Shown: positions 18,992 to 28,005, counted from the stretch's first letter. The stretch is 39,743 nt of DNA from Paludibacteraceae bacterium (GCA_016283095.1 JAEEMG010000069.1:1-39743); one strand, 5' to 3'. Notes: generated from the letters alone by a model not told the origin. Made by a program: numbers and translations.

Positions 18992-19002
18992 TACTATGTG
19001 TT

Positions 19003-19050
19003 AAAACTCTGTTAAAATGCCCATTATGGCATAACAGAGTTTTTTTTATT
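19003..19050 (+). terminator. Strong terminator after the glycosyltransferase gene
   Basis: A perfect 12-bp outer stem (AAAACTCTGTTA with its complement) plus an inner 5-bp stem (ATGCC/GGCAT) is followed by a T8 run. Confidence 0.85.
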
Positions 19051-19052
19051 TT

Positions 19053-19060
19053 TACATTTG
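19053..19060 (+). promoter_or_regulatory. -7 element of J-protein copy 1
   Basis: TACATTTG, an exact TAnnTTTG match 21 nt before the ATG, just after the terminator of the preceding gene. No clear -33 element is visible because the upstream stretch is a T-run. Confidence 0.4.
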
Positions 19061-19081
19061 CATGGATTTGATTGTGAAGGT

Positions 19082-20014
19082 ATGGGCTCTATTATAATTT
19101 TACTTGTTTTATTGATTTTTGGATTATTTGTATGTGGTGCGTTTTATGTCTTATATAAAGTAATCATGTCCATTTTGAATTTTTTCTTCTCGTTAAATTC
19201 ATCGGAAGGAAAGATTTCTGAAACAGAGAAAGTGATGGTTACAACGTTTGTGGCAATGGCAAAACTTACGCAAGACTTTCATTATGATCATGACATTGCT
19301 AATCAACTTCGAAGTCGTGTGAAATCAGCATTTCTAGAAAATGGATGCTCTGCCAATATAAATACTATAATGAAAGAATATGATAGAGTTGCTCTTGAAA
19401 CTATCAAAGTAAGTCACTTGTTGGAAAATTTGAAATTTCTTGAGACAAAAGAATCCTGTTTTAAAAAGGAATTTATGATTGATCTTTTGTCTGTCGCCTA
19501 TATTAATGGTAATCTTGATGAGAATCAGAAAAAACTGCTTGATTTGGTGAAATTTGGGATAGGTATGACGGACACACTCTATTCAAAAGCGAACTCTGAG
19601 TTTTGGACTAGAATGAAATTTGGCAAATATATGAATTATGAGGAGTTCAAGCAGCGTCGTGCTGAGTGGTATGAACGTGATTTCAAGAAAAAAGCAAGAG
19701 AGCGTAAAGAAAAGGAGAGTTATAGCCAGTATAATTATAGCAATAGCAACAATAAGCAGGAGGAAAGACGTGAATATAAACAATCTTCTTCATATTCCCG
19801 TGTGTCAACAGAATTGGAAAAAGCCTATTCTGTACTAGGTCTATCCTCAGACGCTTCAGTCGACGATATCAAAAAGATGAAACGAGAATTGCTGAAGAAA
19901 TATCATCCTGATCTGTATACGAGTCAGGGTGAGATGGCGGTGGAACAGGCTACTATAAAATCTCAGAAAATCAACCAGGCATATGAGATGATTATGAAAA
20001 ATAGAGGATTGTGA
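19082..20014 (+). CDS. DjlA-like membrane-anchored J-domain protein (copy 1)
   Basis: A 310-residue protein with an N-terminal membrane segment (about residues 3-30), a helical middle resembling a TerB domain (about 45-185), a charged low-complexity linker rich in Lys, Glu, Ser and Asn, and a C-terminal J-domain with HPD at 275-277. This order (membrane helix, TerB-like, J) is that of DjlA, a co-chaperone that stimulates DnaK at the membrane. A TTG at 19058 extends the frame, but it lies inside a TACATTTG -7 element (19053-19060), so the ATG at 19082 is preferred. The next gene is a paralogue of nearly equal length. Confidence 0.75.
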   Translation: MGSIIILLVLLIFGLFVCGAFYVLYKVIMSILNFFFSLNSSEGKISETEKVMVTTFVAMAKLTQDFHYDHDIANQLRSRVKSAFLENGCSANINTIMKEYDRVALETIKVSHLLENLKFLETKESCFKKEFMIDLLSVAYINGNLDENQKKLLDLVKFGIGMTDTLYSKANSEFWTRMKFGKYMNYEEFKQRRAEWYERDFKKKARERKEKESYSQYNYSNSNNKQEERREYKQSSSYSRVSTELEKAYSVLGLSSDASVDDIKKMKRELLKKYHPDLYTSQGEMAVEQATIKSQKINQAYEMIMKNRGL

Positions 20015-20109
20015 TTTCTGTTACATTAATATCCGAAATTTTTATAGCCTTGAGTTTGAATAACACTCGATAATAGAATTTAATATTCGCAAGAACTTAT
20101 TATTTAGAT

Positions 20110-21024
20110 ATGGAGTATTATATTATAATAATTATTATGGCCCTTCTTTTTTGGGGAGGCTTGCTTTATTGTGTATATAAAATCATTTCGCTTGTTTTCA
20201 AATTTATTTTTGGAAAGCCGGTGTCTTCCACTAATTTTTCAGAGAATGACCGACGAGTGATTGTCCATACTTATGTGGCAATGGCAAAAATGATTCCAAA
20301 TTATGGAGTTGATAAAACTCTTACATCTATGGTTTGTGATTATTCGAAGTCCGCTTTTAAGAATATTGCATTTGCAGACAATTGTTATGCTCCAATAAAA
20401 AAAATGATGACTGAATTTAGGGGAATGCCGAATATCAATGAGTCATATTTGCAAAGAGAATTGACTGTTTTTAGAACAAAAGATTTTCCTTTCAAAAAAG
20501 AGTTTATGATGGGATTGTTTTCTATCGCATACCTTAATGGAGAATTCGAAGGAAACAGGGAAAACCTAATCAATATCATCAGGGATAGTATCGGAATGTC
20601 TGATTCAGAATATAATAAGACGAGGATGTTCTGGTCGAGAATGATGTTGGGAAAAATCGCTAATCTGCAAGATTTGGAGCGACGTCGTGCTGAGTGGTAT
20701 GAGCGTGATACCAAGAAAAAAAGCGAGCAATTCAACCAAGAAGACGAGCAGGATTATCGATATAGTGGTGAGGAATACGAAGATTATGAGGATAAGACCT
20801 CGTATGATTTTCACATTTCTGCTGAATTGGCAAAAGCTTATTCTATTCTTGAACTTCTTCCAAATGCTACCGTCGATGAAATCAAGAGTAAGAAACGAGA
20901 ATTGCTGAAAAAATATCATCCTGATCTGTATACGAGTCTGGGAGAGCAAGCGGTGGAGGATGCCACTAAAAAATCTCAGGAAATCAACCAGGCATTTGAG
21001 ATGATCATGAGAATGAAAAATTAA
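20110..21024 (+). CDS. DjlA-like membrane-anchored J-domain protein (copy 2)
   Basis: A 304-residue paralogue of the preceding gene with the same order: a very hydrophobic N-terminal helix (residues 2-35), a TerB-like helical domain, the shared segment RRRAEWYERD before an acidic Tyr/Glu-rich linker, and a J-domain with HPD at 270-272. The two C-termini are close to identical around KKYHPDLYTS; the linkers differ in charge (basic in copy 1, acidic in copy 2), which may give different partners. The genes are in tandem, 95 bp apart, without a terminator between them, and probably form an operon created by duplication. Confidence 0.75.
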   Translation: MEYYIIIIIMALLFWGGLLYCVYKIISLVFKFIFGKPVSSTNFSENDRRVIVHTYVAMAKMIPNYGVDKTLTSMVCDYSKSAFKNIAFADNCYAPIKKMMTEFRGMPNINESYLQRELTVFRTKDFPFKKEFMMGLFSIAYLNGEFEGNRENLINIIRDSIGMSDSEYNKTRMFWSRMMLGKIANLQDLERRRAEWYERDTKKKSEQFNQEDEQDYRYSGEEYEDYEDKTSYDFHISAELAKAYSILELLPNATVDEIKSKKRELLKKYHPDLYTSLGEQAVEDATKKSQEINQAFEMIMRMKN

Positions 21025-21041
21025 AAATGCAGAATGCCAAA

Positions 21042-21863
21042 TTATAATCTTTTTCCGCAGTGTTTGCAGAACAGAGAGTCGCTTCTGTTGTTTTTTTCGC
21101 CACAATTCTTACAAGTCTTTGCTTTCGATTTCTCATAGCCTTCAAGCATGGAAGACGAGACTACTCCCGTCGGCACAGCTATAACTATATAACCGAGGAG
21201 CATTACGAAAGTGGATATGATTCTTCCCATTGTGGTGATGGGAGCGATGTCGCCATAACCCACCGTCGTCATCGTCACGACAGCCCAATATATGGAGACG
21301 GGAATGTTGTTGAATGCGGTGCCCTCTTCGTCGCTCTCCACTATATACATCAAAGCACCGAGTGAAATCACCACCAGCACTACGAGAGAGAAAAATACGA
21401 TCAGTTTTTTAGAACTGTCGCGGAAGGCGTTGATCAGAGCCTCTCCTTCGCTTAGGAAATAGAAGAGACGGAATATTCTGAAAATACGTATGATTCTGAA
21501 AATACGTATCACAGCCAATGAGTGGGCAGACGGTGTGATGAGGCTTATATATGTTGGCAACGTCGAAATCAAGTCTATAATTCCGAAAACACTGAAGATA
21601 TAGTTCAGAGGTTTTTCCTCACAGTAGATACGCATGATATATTCTATCGAGAAGAAAATAGTGAATATCCATTCAAGCACCTCAAACTCCGTGCTGAAAC
21701 GGGTAGCGACAGCTGGCACTGTGCCGATAATCACCACAATAACAGACAGAAGGATAAATCCGGTAAGAAGAACATCAAACAGTTTTCCCTCCGGAGAATC
21801 GCAATCAAACAATATTTTTCGGCACTCTTGTTTAAGACTACCGTCTTTTATATAATTAAACAT
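21042..21863 (-). CDS. Voltage-gated-type potassium channel with C-terminal zinc ribbon
   Basis: The 273-residue protein has six membrane segments of the Kv type. S4 carries five Arg at every third position (120, 123, 126, 129, 132), the mark of a voltage sensor. The pore loop holds the K+ selectivity filter TVGYGD at 200-205. After S6 comes a short cytoplasmic tail with two CxxC pairs (Cys251, 254, 266, 269), a probable zinc ribbon in place of the usual RCK or cyclic-nucleotide domain. The promoter predicts transcription from about 21877, so the ATG at 21863 (or 21872) is chosen rather than a longer reading. The 3' end nearly meets the convergent J-protein gene (17-bp gap). Confidence 0.85.
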   Translation of the reverse strand: MFNYIKDGSLKQECRKILFDCDSPEGKLFDVLLTGFILLSVIVVIIGTVPAVATRFSTEFEVLEWIFTIFFSIEYIMRIYCEEKPLNYIFSVFGIIDLISTLPTYISLITPSAHSLAVIRIFRIIRIFRIFRLFYFLSEGEALINAFRDSSKKLIVFFSLVVLVVISLGALMYIVESDEEGTAFNNIPVSIYWAVVTMTTVGYGDIAPITTMGRIISTFVMLLGYIVIAVPTGVVSSSMLEGYEKSKAKTCKNCGEKNNRSDSLFCKHCGKRL

Positions 21864-21883
21864 ATAGGTCATCTTTTCGTTTG

Positions 21884-21915
21884 CAAAGATAGTTTTTATT
21901 TGGCTGTGCCACAAA
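21884..21915 (-). promoter_or_regulatory. Promoter of the K+ channel gene
   Basis: The minus strand reads TTTG (21912-21915), a 20-nt gap, then TATCTTTG (21884-21891), matching the Bacteroidetes consensus. Confidence 0.6.
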
Positions 21916-22063
21916 TAACTAACCATCAATCATCAATCGTGCAAAATTGTCATGTCTTTTATCGCTTGTGTGCCAAAAGGGCAGATTCGGCATTGAAAAT
22001 CTGAGATGGCATGCATTTTGATTTTAAGTAAGCGTAAAAAAGAAACAAAAAAAATTAAGATAT

Positions 22064-24115
22064 ATGGCTACAGGTAATATTGGCGTAACGACGGCGAACA
22101 TCTTCCCCGTCATCAAAAAGTTCCTTTATTCAGATCACGAGATTTTCTTGCGTGAGATTGTTTCGAATGCTGTAGATGCGACAAGCAAACTAAAAACATT
22201 GGCTTCGGTCGGTGAGTTCAACGGTGAACTTGGTGAACTTAAGGTTCGTGTCAAGATTGACAAGGAGGCTGGCACGCTTACTGTTTCCGACTCAGGTATC
22301 GGTATGACCGCTGATGAGATTGAGAAGTATATCAACCAGATTGCGTTCTCAGGTGCTGAAGAGTTTGTGGAGAAATATAAGAACAACGCAAATGCCATTA
22401 TCGGTCACTTCGGACTTGGTTTCTACTCTTCATTCATGGTGTCGAAGAGCGTCGACATCATCACTCTTTCTTATAAAGAGGGCTCGAAAGCTATGAAGTG
22501 GAGCTGCAACGGCGACACTGAGTACACTTTGGAGGAGACAACAAAGGATCATCGAGGCACAGATATTGTGATGCATATCGATGATGAGAACAAGGAGTTC
22601 CTTGAAGAGAACAAGATCAGCGAGTTGCTGAACAAATATTGCAAATTCCTTCCTGTTGAGATCGCATTCGGTAAAGAGACAGAGTGGAAAGACGGTAAAA
22701 GCGTGGAGACTGACAAGGACAAGATCATCAACAATCCGTCTCCGGCTTGGACAAAGAAACCTACTGATTTGAAGGATGAGGACTACGTTAATTTCTACCA
22801 CGAACTTTATCCTATGGCTGATGATCCATTGTTCAATATCCATTTGAATGTGGATTATCCATTCAATTTGACAGGTATCCTTTATTTCCCTAAGATCAAG
22901 AACAATTTCCAGATTCAGAAGAACAAGATCCAGCTCTACTGCAATCAGGTGTTCGTGACTGACTCTGTTGAGGGTATCGTGCCTGAGTTCCTTACTCTTC
23001 TTCACGGTGTGATCGATTCTCCAGATATTCCGTTGAATGTGTCGAGAAGCTATTTGCAGAGCGACCAGAATGTGAAGAAGATCTCTTCCCATATCACAAA
23101 GAAGGTTGCCGACCGTCTGCAGGAGTTGTTTAATGCCGATCGTGCAGATTTCGAGAGCAAGTGGGACAGCCTAAAGATTTTCATCGAATACGGAATGCTT
23201 ACAGAGGAGAAATTCGAGGAGAAGGCAAGAAAGTTTGTCCTTTTGAAGAATGTAGACGACAAGTATTACACTCTTGAGGAGTACAGCAAGTTGGTTGAGG
23301 CTAATCAGAAAGACAAGAACGACACCGTCGTCTACCTATACGCTACTGATAAGGAGGCTCAGTTCTCATTCATCCAGAAAGCGAAAGACAAGGGTTATGA
23401 TGTGTTGTTGATGGACGGAGAGTTGGATTCTCACTTCATGTCTATGCTTGAGCATAAGAGTGAGGGTGGAAAACTTCGTTTCGCCCGTGTCGACGCGGAT
23501 ACAATCGATAAACTTATTCCTAAGGGAGACGAGAAGAAGGTTGAGATGACGCAGGAAGACCAGACTGCTCTTACAACTGCATTCCAGAGCATCCTTCCAA
23601 AGAACGACAAGTTTAACTTCATCGTAAGCTATGTAAATGCTGATGCTGACTCTCAGGCTGTGGAGATTACGCAGAATGAGTTTATGCGTAGAATGAAGGA
23701 GATGTCTCGTAACCAGGGTGGAATGAATTTCTACGGTGATATGCCTGACTCTTACAATTTTGTCGTAAATGAGAACAGTGGATTGATCAGCAAGATCCTT
23801 CGTGACATCAAGGAGAAAACAGCAAGCAGTCTGACTCCAGTGCTTACTGAGATCCGTGAACTTGAAGACAATATCTCTAATCTTCGTAACCAGAAGGATT
23901 CAGATGGCAAGATCAAGCCAGAGGCTGAGTCTACAATCAAGGAGTGTGAGGCACGTCTTAGTGAAAAGCAGACAGCACGTGATGCCGCATACAGCTCGTT
24001 TGCAGCAGAGAGTGATGAGATGAAGCAGTTGGTTGATTTGTCATTGTTGAGCGTCGGTTTGCTTAAGGGTTCAGCTCTAGACAACTTCATCTCAAGAAGC
24101 ATGAAGATGTTGTAA
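22064..24115 (+). CDS. htpG: HtpG (Hsp90-family chaperone)
   Basis: Cytosolic ATP-dependent dimeric chaperone. The 683-residue protein has the GHKL ATP-binding N-terminal domain: catalytic Glu31 and Asn35 (REIVSNA), Asp76 in DSGIG, and the lid-hinge GHFGLGF at 114-120. The middle domain includes the conserved SRSYLQ-type segment (VSRSYLQSD), whose Arg contacts the ATP phosphate. The C-terminal dimerisation domain follows an acidic and Lys-rich stretch. There is no C-terminal MEEVD, as expected in bacteria. It is transcribed away from the channel gene; I see no clear heat-shock operator. A terminator follows 60 bp after the stop. Confidence 0.97.
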   Translation: MATGNIGVTTANIFPVIKKFLYSDHEIFLREIVSNAVDATSKLKTLASVGEFNGELGELKVRVKIDKEAGTLTVSDSGIGMTADEIEKYINQIAFSGAEEFVEKYKNNANAIIGHFGLGFYSSFMVSKSVDIITLSYKEGSKAMKWSCNGDTEYTLEETTKDHRGTDIVMHIDDENKEFLEENKISELLNKYCKFLPVEIAFGKETEWKDGKSVETDKDKIINNPSPAWTKKPTDLKDEDYVNFYHELYPMADDPLFNIHLNVDYPFNLTGILYFPKIKNNFQIQKNKIQLYCNQVFVTDSVEGIVPEFLTLLHGVIDSPDIPLNVSRSYLQSDQNVKKISSHITKKVADRLQELFNADRADFESKWDSLKIFIEYGMLTEEKFEEKARKFVLLKNVDDKYYTLEEYSKLVEANQKDKNDTVVYLYATDKEAQFSFIQKAKDKGYDVLLMDGELDSHFMSMLEHKSEGGKLRFARVDADTIDKLIPKGDEKKVEMTQEDQTALTTAFQSILPKNDKFNFIVSYVNADADSQAVEITQNEFMRRMKEMSRNQGGMNFYGDMPDSYNFVVNENSGLISKILRDIKEKTASSLTPVLTEIRELEDNISNLRNQKDSDGKIKPEAESTIKECEARLSEKQTARDAAYSSFAAESDEMKQLVDLSLLSVGLLKGSALDNFISRSMKML

Positions 24116-24173
24116 GAAAATGCAGAATTATAAATGCGAAATGCTGAATAGAATTGGCATTTTGAGATAAACG

Positions 24174-24208
24174 AAAGGCAGTGGATTTGATTCCACTGCC
24201 TTTTTTGT
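24174..24208 (+). terminator. Terminator after htpG
   Basis: A 9-bp stem (24177-24185 with 24192-24200, 6-nt loop) is followed by six T residues. The rest of this 354-bp gap (24209-24427) holds nothing I can identify. Confidence 0.8.
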
Positions 24209-24427
24209 GTGGGGAAGGGGAATTAATTAATTGTGACTCGAGAAACTGCTGGTTCTTTATTTTCTCTGAATGTCGAAAGTTAATTTTTGCAATGAAGAAA
24301 GCGAGTTTTTATTGAAGATGGAGGCGTGGTCCGTATCCTTTAAGAATCTTTGCAGTGCTGATGCCGTAAAACTATATCTTATTTTTCTTGTATATATGGT
24401 TGGTAATCATTATGTTGTATTACGATC

Positions 24428-24461
24428 GCAAATTAAGCACGATTTGTCGTGCTTAATTTGC
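24428..24461. repeat. Perfect 15-bp inverted repeat next to the ATPase gene 3' end
   Basis: Arms 24428-24442 and 24447-24461 are perfectly complementary around a 4-nt loop (TTTG). It begins 9 bp past the ATPase stop codon on the minus strand. It lacks a good T-tract, so it could be a transcript-end stem or a mobile-element trace. Confidence 0.6.
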
Positions 24462-24469
24462 ATGGGACT

Positions 24470-25939
24470 CTACAATCCGTACAAGAAACGTGTGTTCTCT
24501 AACGTGTTTCGAGCTACAGTATATGCATAGCAAGCTACTGGCATAAAATGGAGTACAACATTATCCATTTCCTTCTTCATAGTCACAGTTTCGCTTGTGA
24601 CTATAGCATCTGTTAATCCATTCTTTGGCATGTACCATAATAAAGACTCTAGTTCTTCAGGACGTTCTGCGTATCTATCTGACCATTTGATCTCAACGGC
24701 CCATTGAGGCTTTTGTCTGCCTGTATCAATTCCTACAATATCAACTTCGCCTTGTGTTTTTCTGTTGAGTCTCCAGTTCGCAAAGGTGATGACAGAATCT
24801 GTGCTTTGTCTTGGAATCCATTGTGCATATACAGCTGTTTCCACCATATCGCCAATCTCAGCGTCTGTCACCTTGATAGGCTGAAAAAGGGCACATCTTA
24901 ATGAAGGATTGGTCAAATATATTTTGAAACTTGTTTCTCTTTGGTATTTTTTTGCATTATCATCAGTTCTATGTATTACCCGAATTAAGAAAGCTGCTTC
25001 TAAATAGCTAATATATTTTCTCAGCAAATCTTTTCTTACTCCAGATTCCTTTGACATTGTCTCGTATGAGAATTGGTCGCCTGAATGATAGGCTATCATT
25101 GTGAATAAGGAATTAAGTTCTTGGACATCTTGGATTCCATATAAACTAGGTAAATCTCGCAATAACACTTTATCAATAATGTCATGACGGATAAACTGTC
25201 CTGGATTTTCTTGGATCTTTTCCGAGAAAACTACTTCAGGATAACCTCCATAGTTAATGTAATCGATGAATAATTTGTTTAGTTTATCAATATCTATTGA
25301 GTCAAAACAGTCAATTTCGTCACCTTTCCATTGCATCTTGCGGGGAATCATTAGCGGTTCATATCCTTTCAAATGAACATATTCATAAAATGTCAATGGG
25401 GGTAAACTGAAATCGGTGAATCGTCCAGCACCACTTTCATTGCTTCGTCTTTTAAGCTCGGCAGCAGCAGATCCACTAGCAACAAATTTCACATTTTTGT
25501 ATGTATCAACCAAAGATTTTAGGTTTATCTCCCAATCTTTTAAGTATTGAATCTCATCGAAGAAAACATAATATTGTTCACGATCTTCTTCAGACTTACC
25601 TAAAGTCTGTTTTGAGAGGTTGAACAATTGCTCCAAATATATTTTGTTATAAATTGGAGTTTCAACAGAAATATAAATAATGTTCTGTTGTGGTACTCCT
25701 TCTGCTAACAGACGGGCTATAGTATGGTATATCATAACTGTCTTGCCGACACGTCTAGGTCCCATCAGAATTACAGCACGTTTCAATTCTGTATTTGTGA
25801 CTAGAGAATAGAAAATATCCAGATATAGCCTTGGTTGCATGTCTTGATAGAAATCTGGTATTTCATTTTCAGTCCACCAAGGATTATCAATTCGAAGTCT
25901 TCCGATAATTTGCCTCTCCAATAATTCTGTATAGTCCAT
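24470..25939 (-). CDS. AAA ATPase with DUF4143 domain
   Basis: A 489-residue cytoplasmic protein with an N-terminal AAA-type domain: Walker A GPRRVGKT at 60-67 and Walker B ending in Asp128-Glu129 (YVFFDEI). After a winged-helix-like middle (about residues 280-340) comes a DUF4143 C-terminal part with an EIKW strand (AVEIKWSDR) and an upstream VDIVG strand, resembling the core of a PD-(D/E)xK nuclease fold. Proteins of this type are abundant, patchily distributed and of unknown role. The gene is isolated, ends at a perfect palindrome and starts after an inverted repeat, which suits a self-contained, perhaps mobile unit. Confidence 0.8.
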   Translation of the reverse strand: MDYTELLERQIIGRLRIDNPWWTENEIPDFYQDMQPRLYLDIFYSLVTNTELKRAVILMGPRRVGKTVMIYHTIARLLAEGVPQQNIIYISVETPIYNKIYLEQLFNLSKQTLGKSEEDREQYYVFFDEIQYLKDWEINLKSLVDTYKNVKFVASGSAAAELKRRSNESGAGRFTDFSLPPLTFYEYVHLKGYEPLMIPRKMQWKGDEIDCFDSIDIDKLNKLFIDYINYGGYPEVVFSEKIQENPGQFIRHDIIDKVLLRDLPSLYGIQDVQELNSLFTMIAYHSGDQFSYETMSKESGVRKDLLRKYISYLEAAFLIRVIHRTDDNAKKYQRETSFKIYLTNPSLRCALFQPIKVTDAEIGDMVETAVYAQWIPRQSTDSVITFANWRLNRKTQGEVDIVGIDTGRQKPQWAVEIKWSDRYAERPEELESLLWYMPKNGLTDAIVTSETVTMKKEMDNVVLHFMPVACYAYTVARNTLENTRFLYGL

Positions 25940-25986
25940 ATAATATATTTATTATATTAAATATGACACTAATTTACACATTTAGC

Positions 25987-26020
25987 TCAAAATAAGCAAA
26001 AAAATATAGTCTTATTTTGA
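25987..26020. promoter_or_regulatory. Inverted repeat upstream of the ATPase gene (possible operator)
   Basis: TCAAAATAAG (25987-25996) and its exact complement CTTATTTTGA (26011-26020) are separated by 14 nt, about 50 bp before the ATPase start. Its position suits an operator or an overlap with the promoter. A shorter AT-only inverted repeat lies at 25941-25959 beside the start codon. Confidence 0.35.
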
Positions 26021-26072
26021 CAATATGTGGCTATTTTAGAAAAAAGAAATGTTTTTACAACCTAAAATGCAC

Positions 26073-26102
26073 AAAAAGACGGGATTGCTCCCGTCTTTTT
26101 TA
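26073..26102. terminator. Terminator of the GH44-like gene
   Basis: The stem AAAAAGACGGGA with CCCGTCTTTTTT around a short loop forms a bidirectional terminator, 26 bp after the stop codon of the minus-strand glycosidase. Confidence 0.8.
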
Positions 26103-26127
26103 ATTATATATAGAGATAATAGTGTGT

Positions 26128-28005
26128 TTATTTCACAACTACTTTTGCGACAGTTGTGTTTTCTTTTCCATTGATTCTTATGATGTAAGCTCCTTTCTTT
26201 GCAATATCAAACGCTATGAAATCATTGTCATTGCCTACGACTGATTCGTTGTGTGTTCCATCAGCTCCGATGATGTCGACGCTTTGAATTCCGTCGGCTG
26301 ACTTGGCAAAAAACTGTCCGTCTGACACAGTAGGGTAGACTATGGCATCTCCTTTGGCAATGACTGGTTCAACTCCCGCATTGACACTGCGCAGAAGAAC
26401 TGCCTTGATACTTTTGGCTGGCAAGGATGTTTTGACGACTCCGTTTGAAATTGTAGCGTCGCCTTCCACAAGAGCATTCTCTGTATGGCTTACGAATGTC
26501 TCCGACGCAGGAAGATTAGACAATGAAAGAGTCTTTACGTTTCCATCTGCGATCTCCATTCCAGACACCGCAACTTCCACGTCGGCATCATCTTTTGTCG
26601 ATCGGTTGACAATCAGCAATGTGGCTTCTGTATTGTTCTTGTTGACCGTGACATAACTCTCCACCATATTGACATCCGACGATTCGCTAGGCACGTAATA
26701 TTCCTTGCTGTAACGTGCCATCAGATGTATGGCTTCCCACATTCCTACATTCCAACCCCATGGAGTGAAAAACTCTCCGTTGTTTTTCATCAATTCTCCC
26801 ACGTGGCTGATATATGCGATCGCATGAGTGATTGGCTCAAATTTACTGCTGATATTGTATTCCGACACTGAGAATGTAACTCCGTGATCCTCACCGATAT
26901 ATTTTTTCATCCAGTCGTCGCAGCGTCCGAGAATATACTCTTTCTTGATATTGGTGTCCCATCCGCCATTCAAAGTGTAAAGTCCATTCGCTTCTGGATT
27001 GTCATATTCACGGTCGAAATATGTGCGGTGTGACTGTAAGTTCACCTCTTCACTCTTCTCTCCGCTTGGGTAGTAGTGGATATCAAGCACGTCAAGAAGT
27101 TTGACACCATGTTTTTTCTGCTCCTGACCGATACGCATGATGAAATATTCAAGCCAAGGCATCTGCTTTCCTTCCCATTTAGGGAACTGGTTTGTCGTGC
27201 CGCTTGTGGCGAACCATGTCCACTCGCTTCCTGCAACAGGTCCGCAAAGCTTGATGTCCGGAAATTTTTGTTTTGCCGCCAATGCCACTTTCACATATTG
27301 TTGCACGTAAAATTCAGGATCAAAATCAGGTTGCACATCTTTATGTGTCCAGCTCCACATCTCCGGCTCATTGTCCATATTCCAGTAGATGAACTGGCTC
27401 ATGTCACGTTTCAACTCATCCTTCCAATAGGTGAGGATGTCCGTCGTCTGCTCAGTGCTCCATTCTTCAAGATAGAGCGACGTGTCTCCTGCCTTATATT
27501 CCTTTTTCTCGAGGTCGATCACTTCACCGCCTCCACACAATGGCCATGAACACCATTCTCCCCATTGACTCTGGTTGAATTCCCAGTCGTTGAAATTATG
27601 CTCTTTGGAAGACGCTACATATCCGCATAGCTGGAACGAGTACATTGCCTGGATACCAGGAAAACTTTCATTCATCACTTTTGATGACATGTCCCAGTCG
27701 CAGTCGTAGATGTTGCTGTACCAGTCGGGATGACAAGTGAGATGCTTCTTGTAGTTGTATTTTGTCGCATTGTTTCCGTTGTTGAGGCGTACAAACTTGA
27801 TTCCGCTCTCTTTCAAAAGAGATTCAGCTTCAGGGTCAAGTGTCTTTCCTGGCTGATACGGGATGTCTGAGGTGTTCTTTCCAAACAAATACGGACTGTA
27901 TTTATAAGCCCCACTTTTTGTGTCGACGGAAATCTTCACATCCGCAGCATTGACAACTGTAGACGATGCCGCAAGCAATGTAAGGAATAGTAAATCTGTT
28001 TTCAT
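26128..28005 (-). CDS. GH44-like secreted glycosidase with T9SS type A sorting domain
   Basis: A 625-residue protein with a signal peptide (cleaved near VNA-A, residue 20), a TIM-barrel catalytic domain and a C-terminal sorting domain. GH44 hallmarks: DNEP at 211-214 followed by WSWTHKDV, with Glu213 as acid/base; LDIHYYP at 307-313; and SEYN at 381-384, with Glu382 as likely nucleophile. GH44 enzymes cleave beta-1,4-glucans such as cellulose derivatives and xyloglucan. The last ~75 residues have the type A pattern (YPTVSDGQF, a Gly-Ala-Tyr-Ile strand and final KVVVK), so the enzyme should pass the outer membrane by T9SS and stay surface-attached. No SusC/D genes are nearby, so it does not sit in a visible polysaccharide locus. 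A -7-like TACTTTTG lies at 28047-28054 (minus strand). Confidence 0.8.
   Translation of the reverse strand: MKTDLLFLTLLAASSTVVNAADVKISVDTKSGAYKYSPYLFGKNTSDIPYQPGKTLDPEAESLLKESGIKFVRLNNGNNATKYNYKKHLTCHPDWYSNIYDCDWDMSSKVMNESFPGIQAMYSFQLCGYVASSKEHNFNDWEFNQSQWGEWCSWPLCGGGEVIDLEKKEYKAGDTSLYLEEWSTEQTTDILTYWKDELKRDMSQFIYWNMDNEPEMWSWTHKDVQPDFDPEFYVQQYVKVALAAKQKFPDIKLCGPVAGSEWTWFATSGTTNQFPKWEGKQMPWLEYFIMRIGQEQKKHGVKLLDVLDIHYYPSGEKSEEVNLQSHRTYFDREYDNPEANGLYTLNGGWDTNIKKEYILGRCDDWMKKYIGEDHGVTFSVSEYNISSKFEPITHAIAYISHVGELMKNNGEFFTPWGWNVGMWEAIHLMARYSKEYYVPSESSDVNMVESYVTVNKNNTEATLLIVNRSTKDDADVEVAVSGMEIADGNVKTLSLSNLPASETFVSHTENALVEGDATISNGVVKTSLPAKSIKAVLLRSVNAGVEPVIAKGDAIVYPTVSDGQFFAKSADGIQSVDIIGADGTHNESVVGNDNDFIAFDIAKKGAYIIRINGKENTTVAKVVVK

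Noticed and set aside
21522-22004. Plus-strand 160-codon frame opposite the K+ channel gene
   Set aside because: It is mostly antisense to the channel and has no domain; the channel features (TVGYGD, S4 arginines) are decisive for the minus strand.
22430-23092. Minus-strand open frame of 220 codons inside htpG
   Set aside because: It lies fully antisense to a well-supported gene, with no recognisable domain or promoter.
24116-24170. Short AAAATGCAGAAT-like motifs after htpG and after J-protein copy 2 (21022-21048)
   Set aside because: They are similar but too short and too few to define a repeat family from this window.
24270-24530. Plus-strand 86-codon frame between htpG and the ATPase gene
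   Set aside because: It runs through the perfect palindrome into the antisense of the ATPase gene; no signal peptide, domain or promoter supports it.
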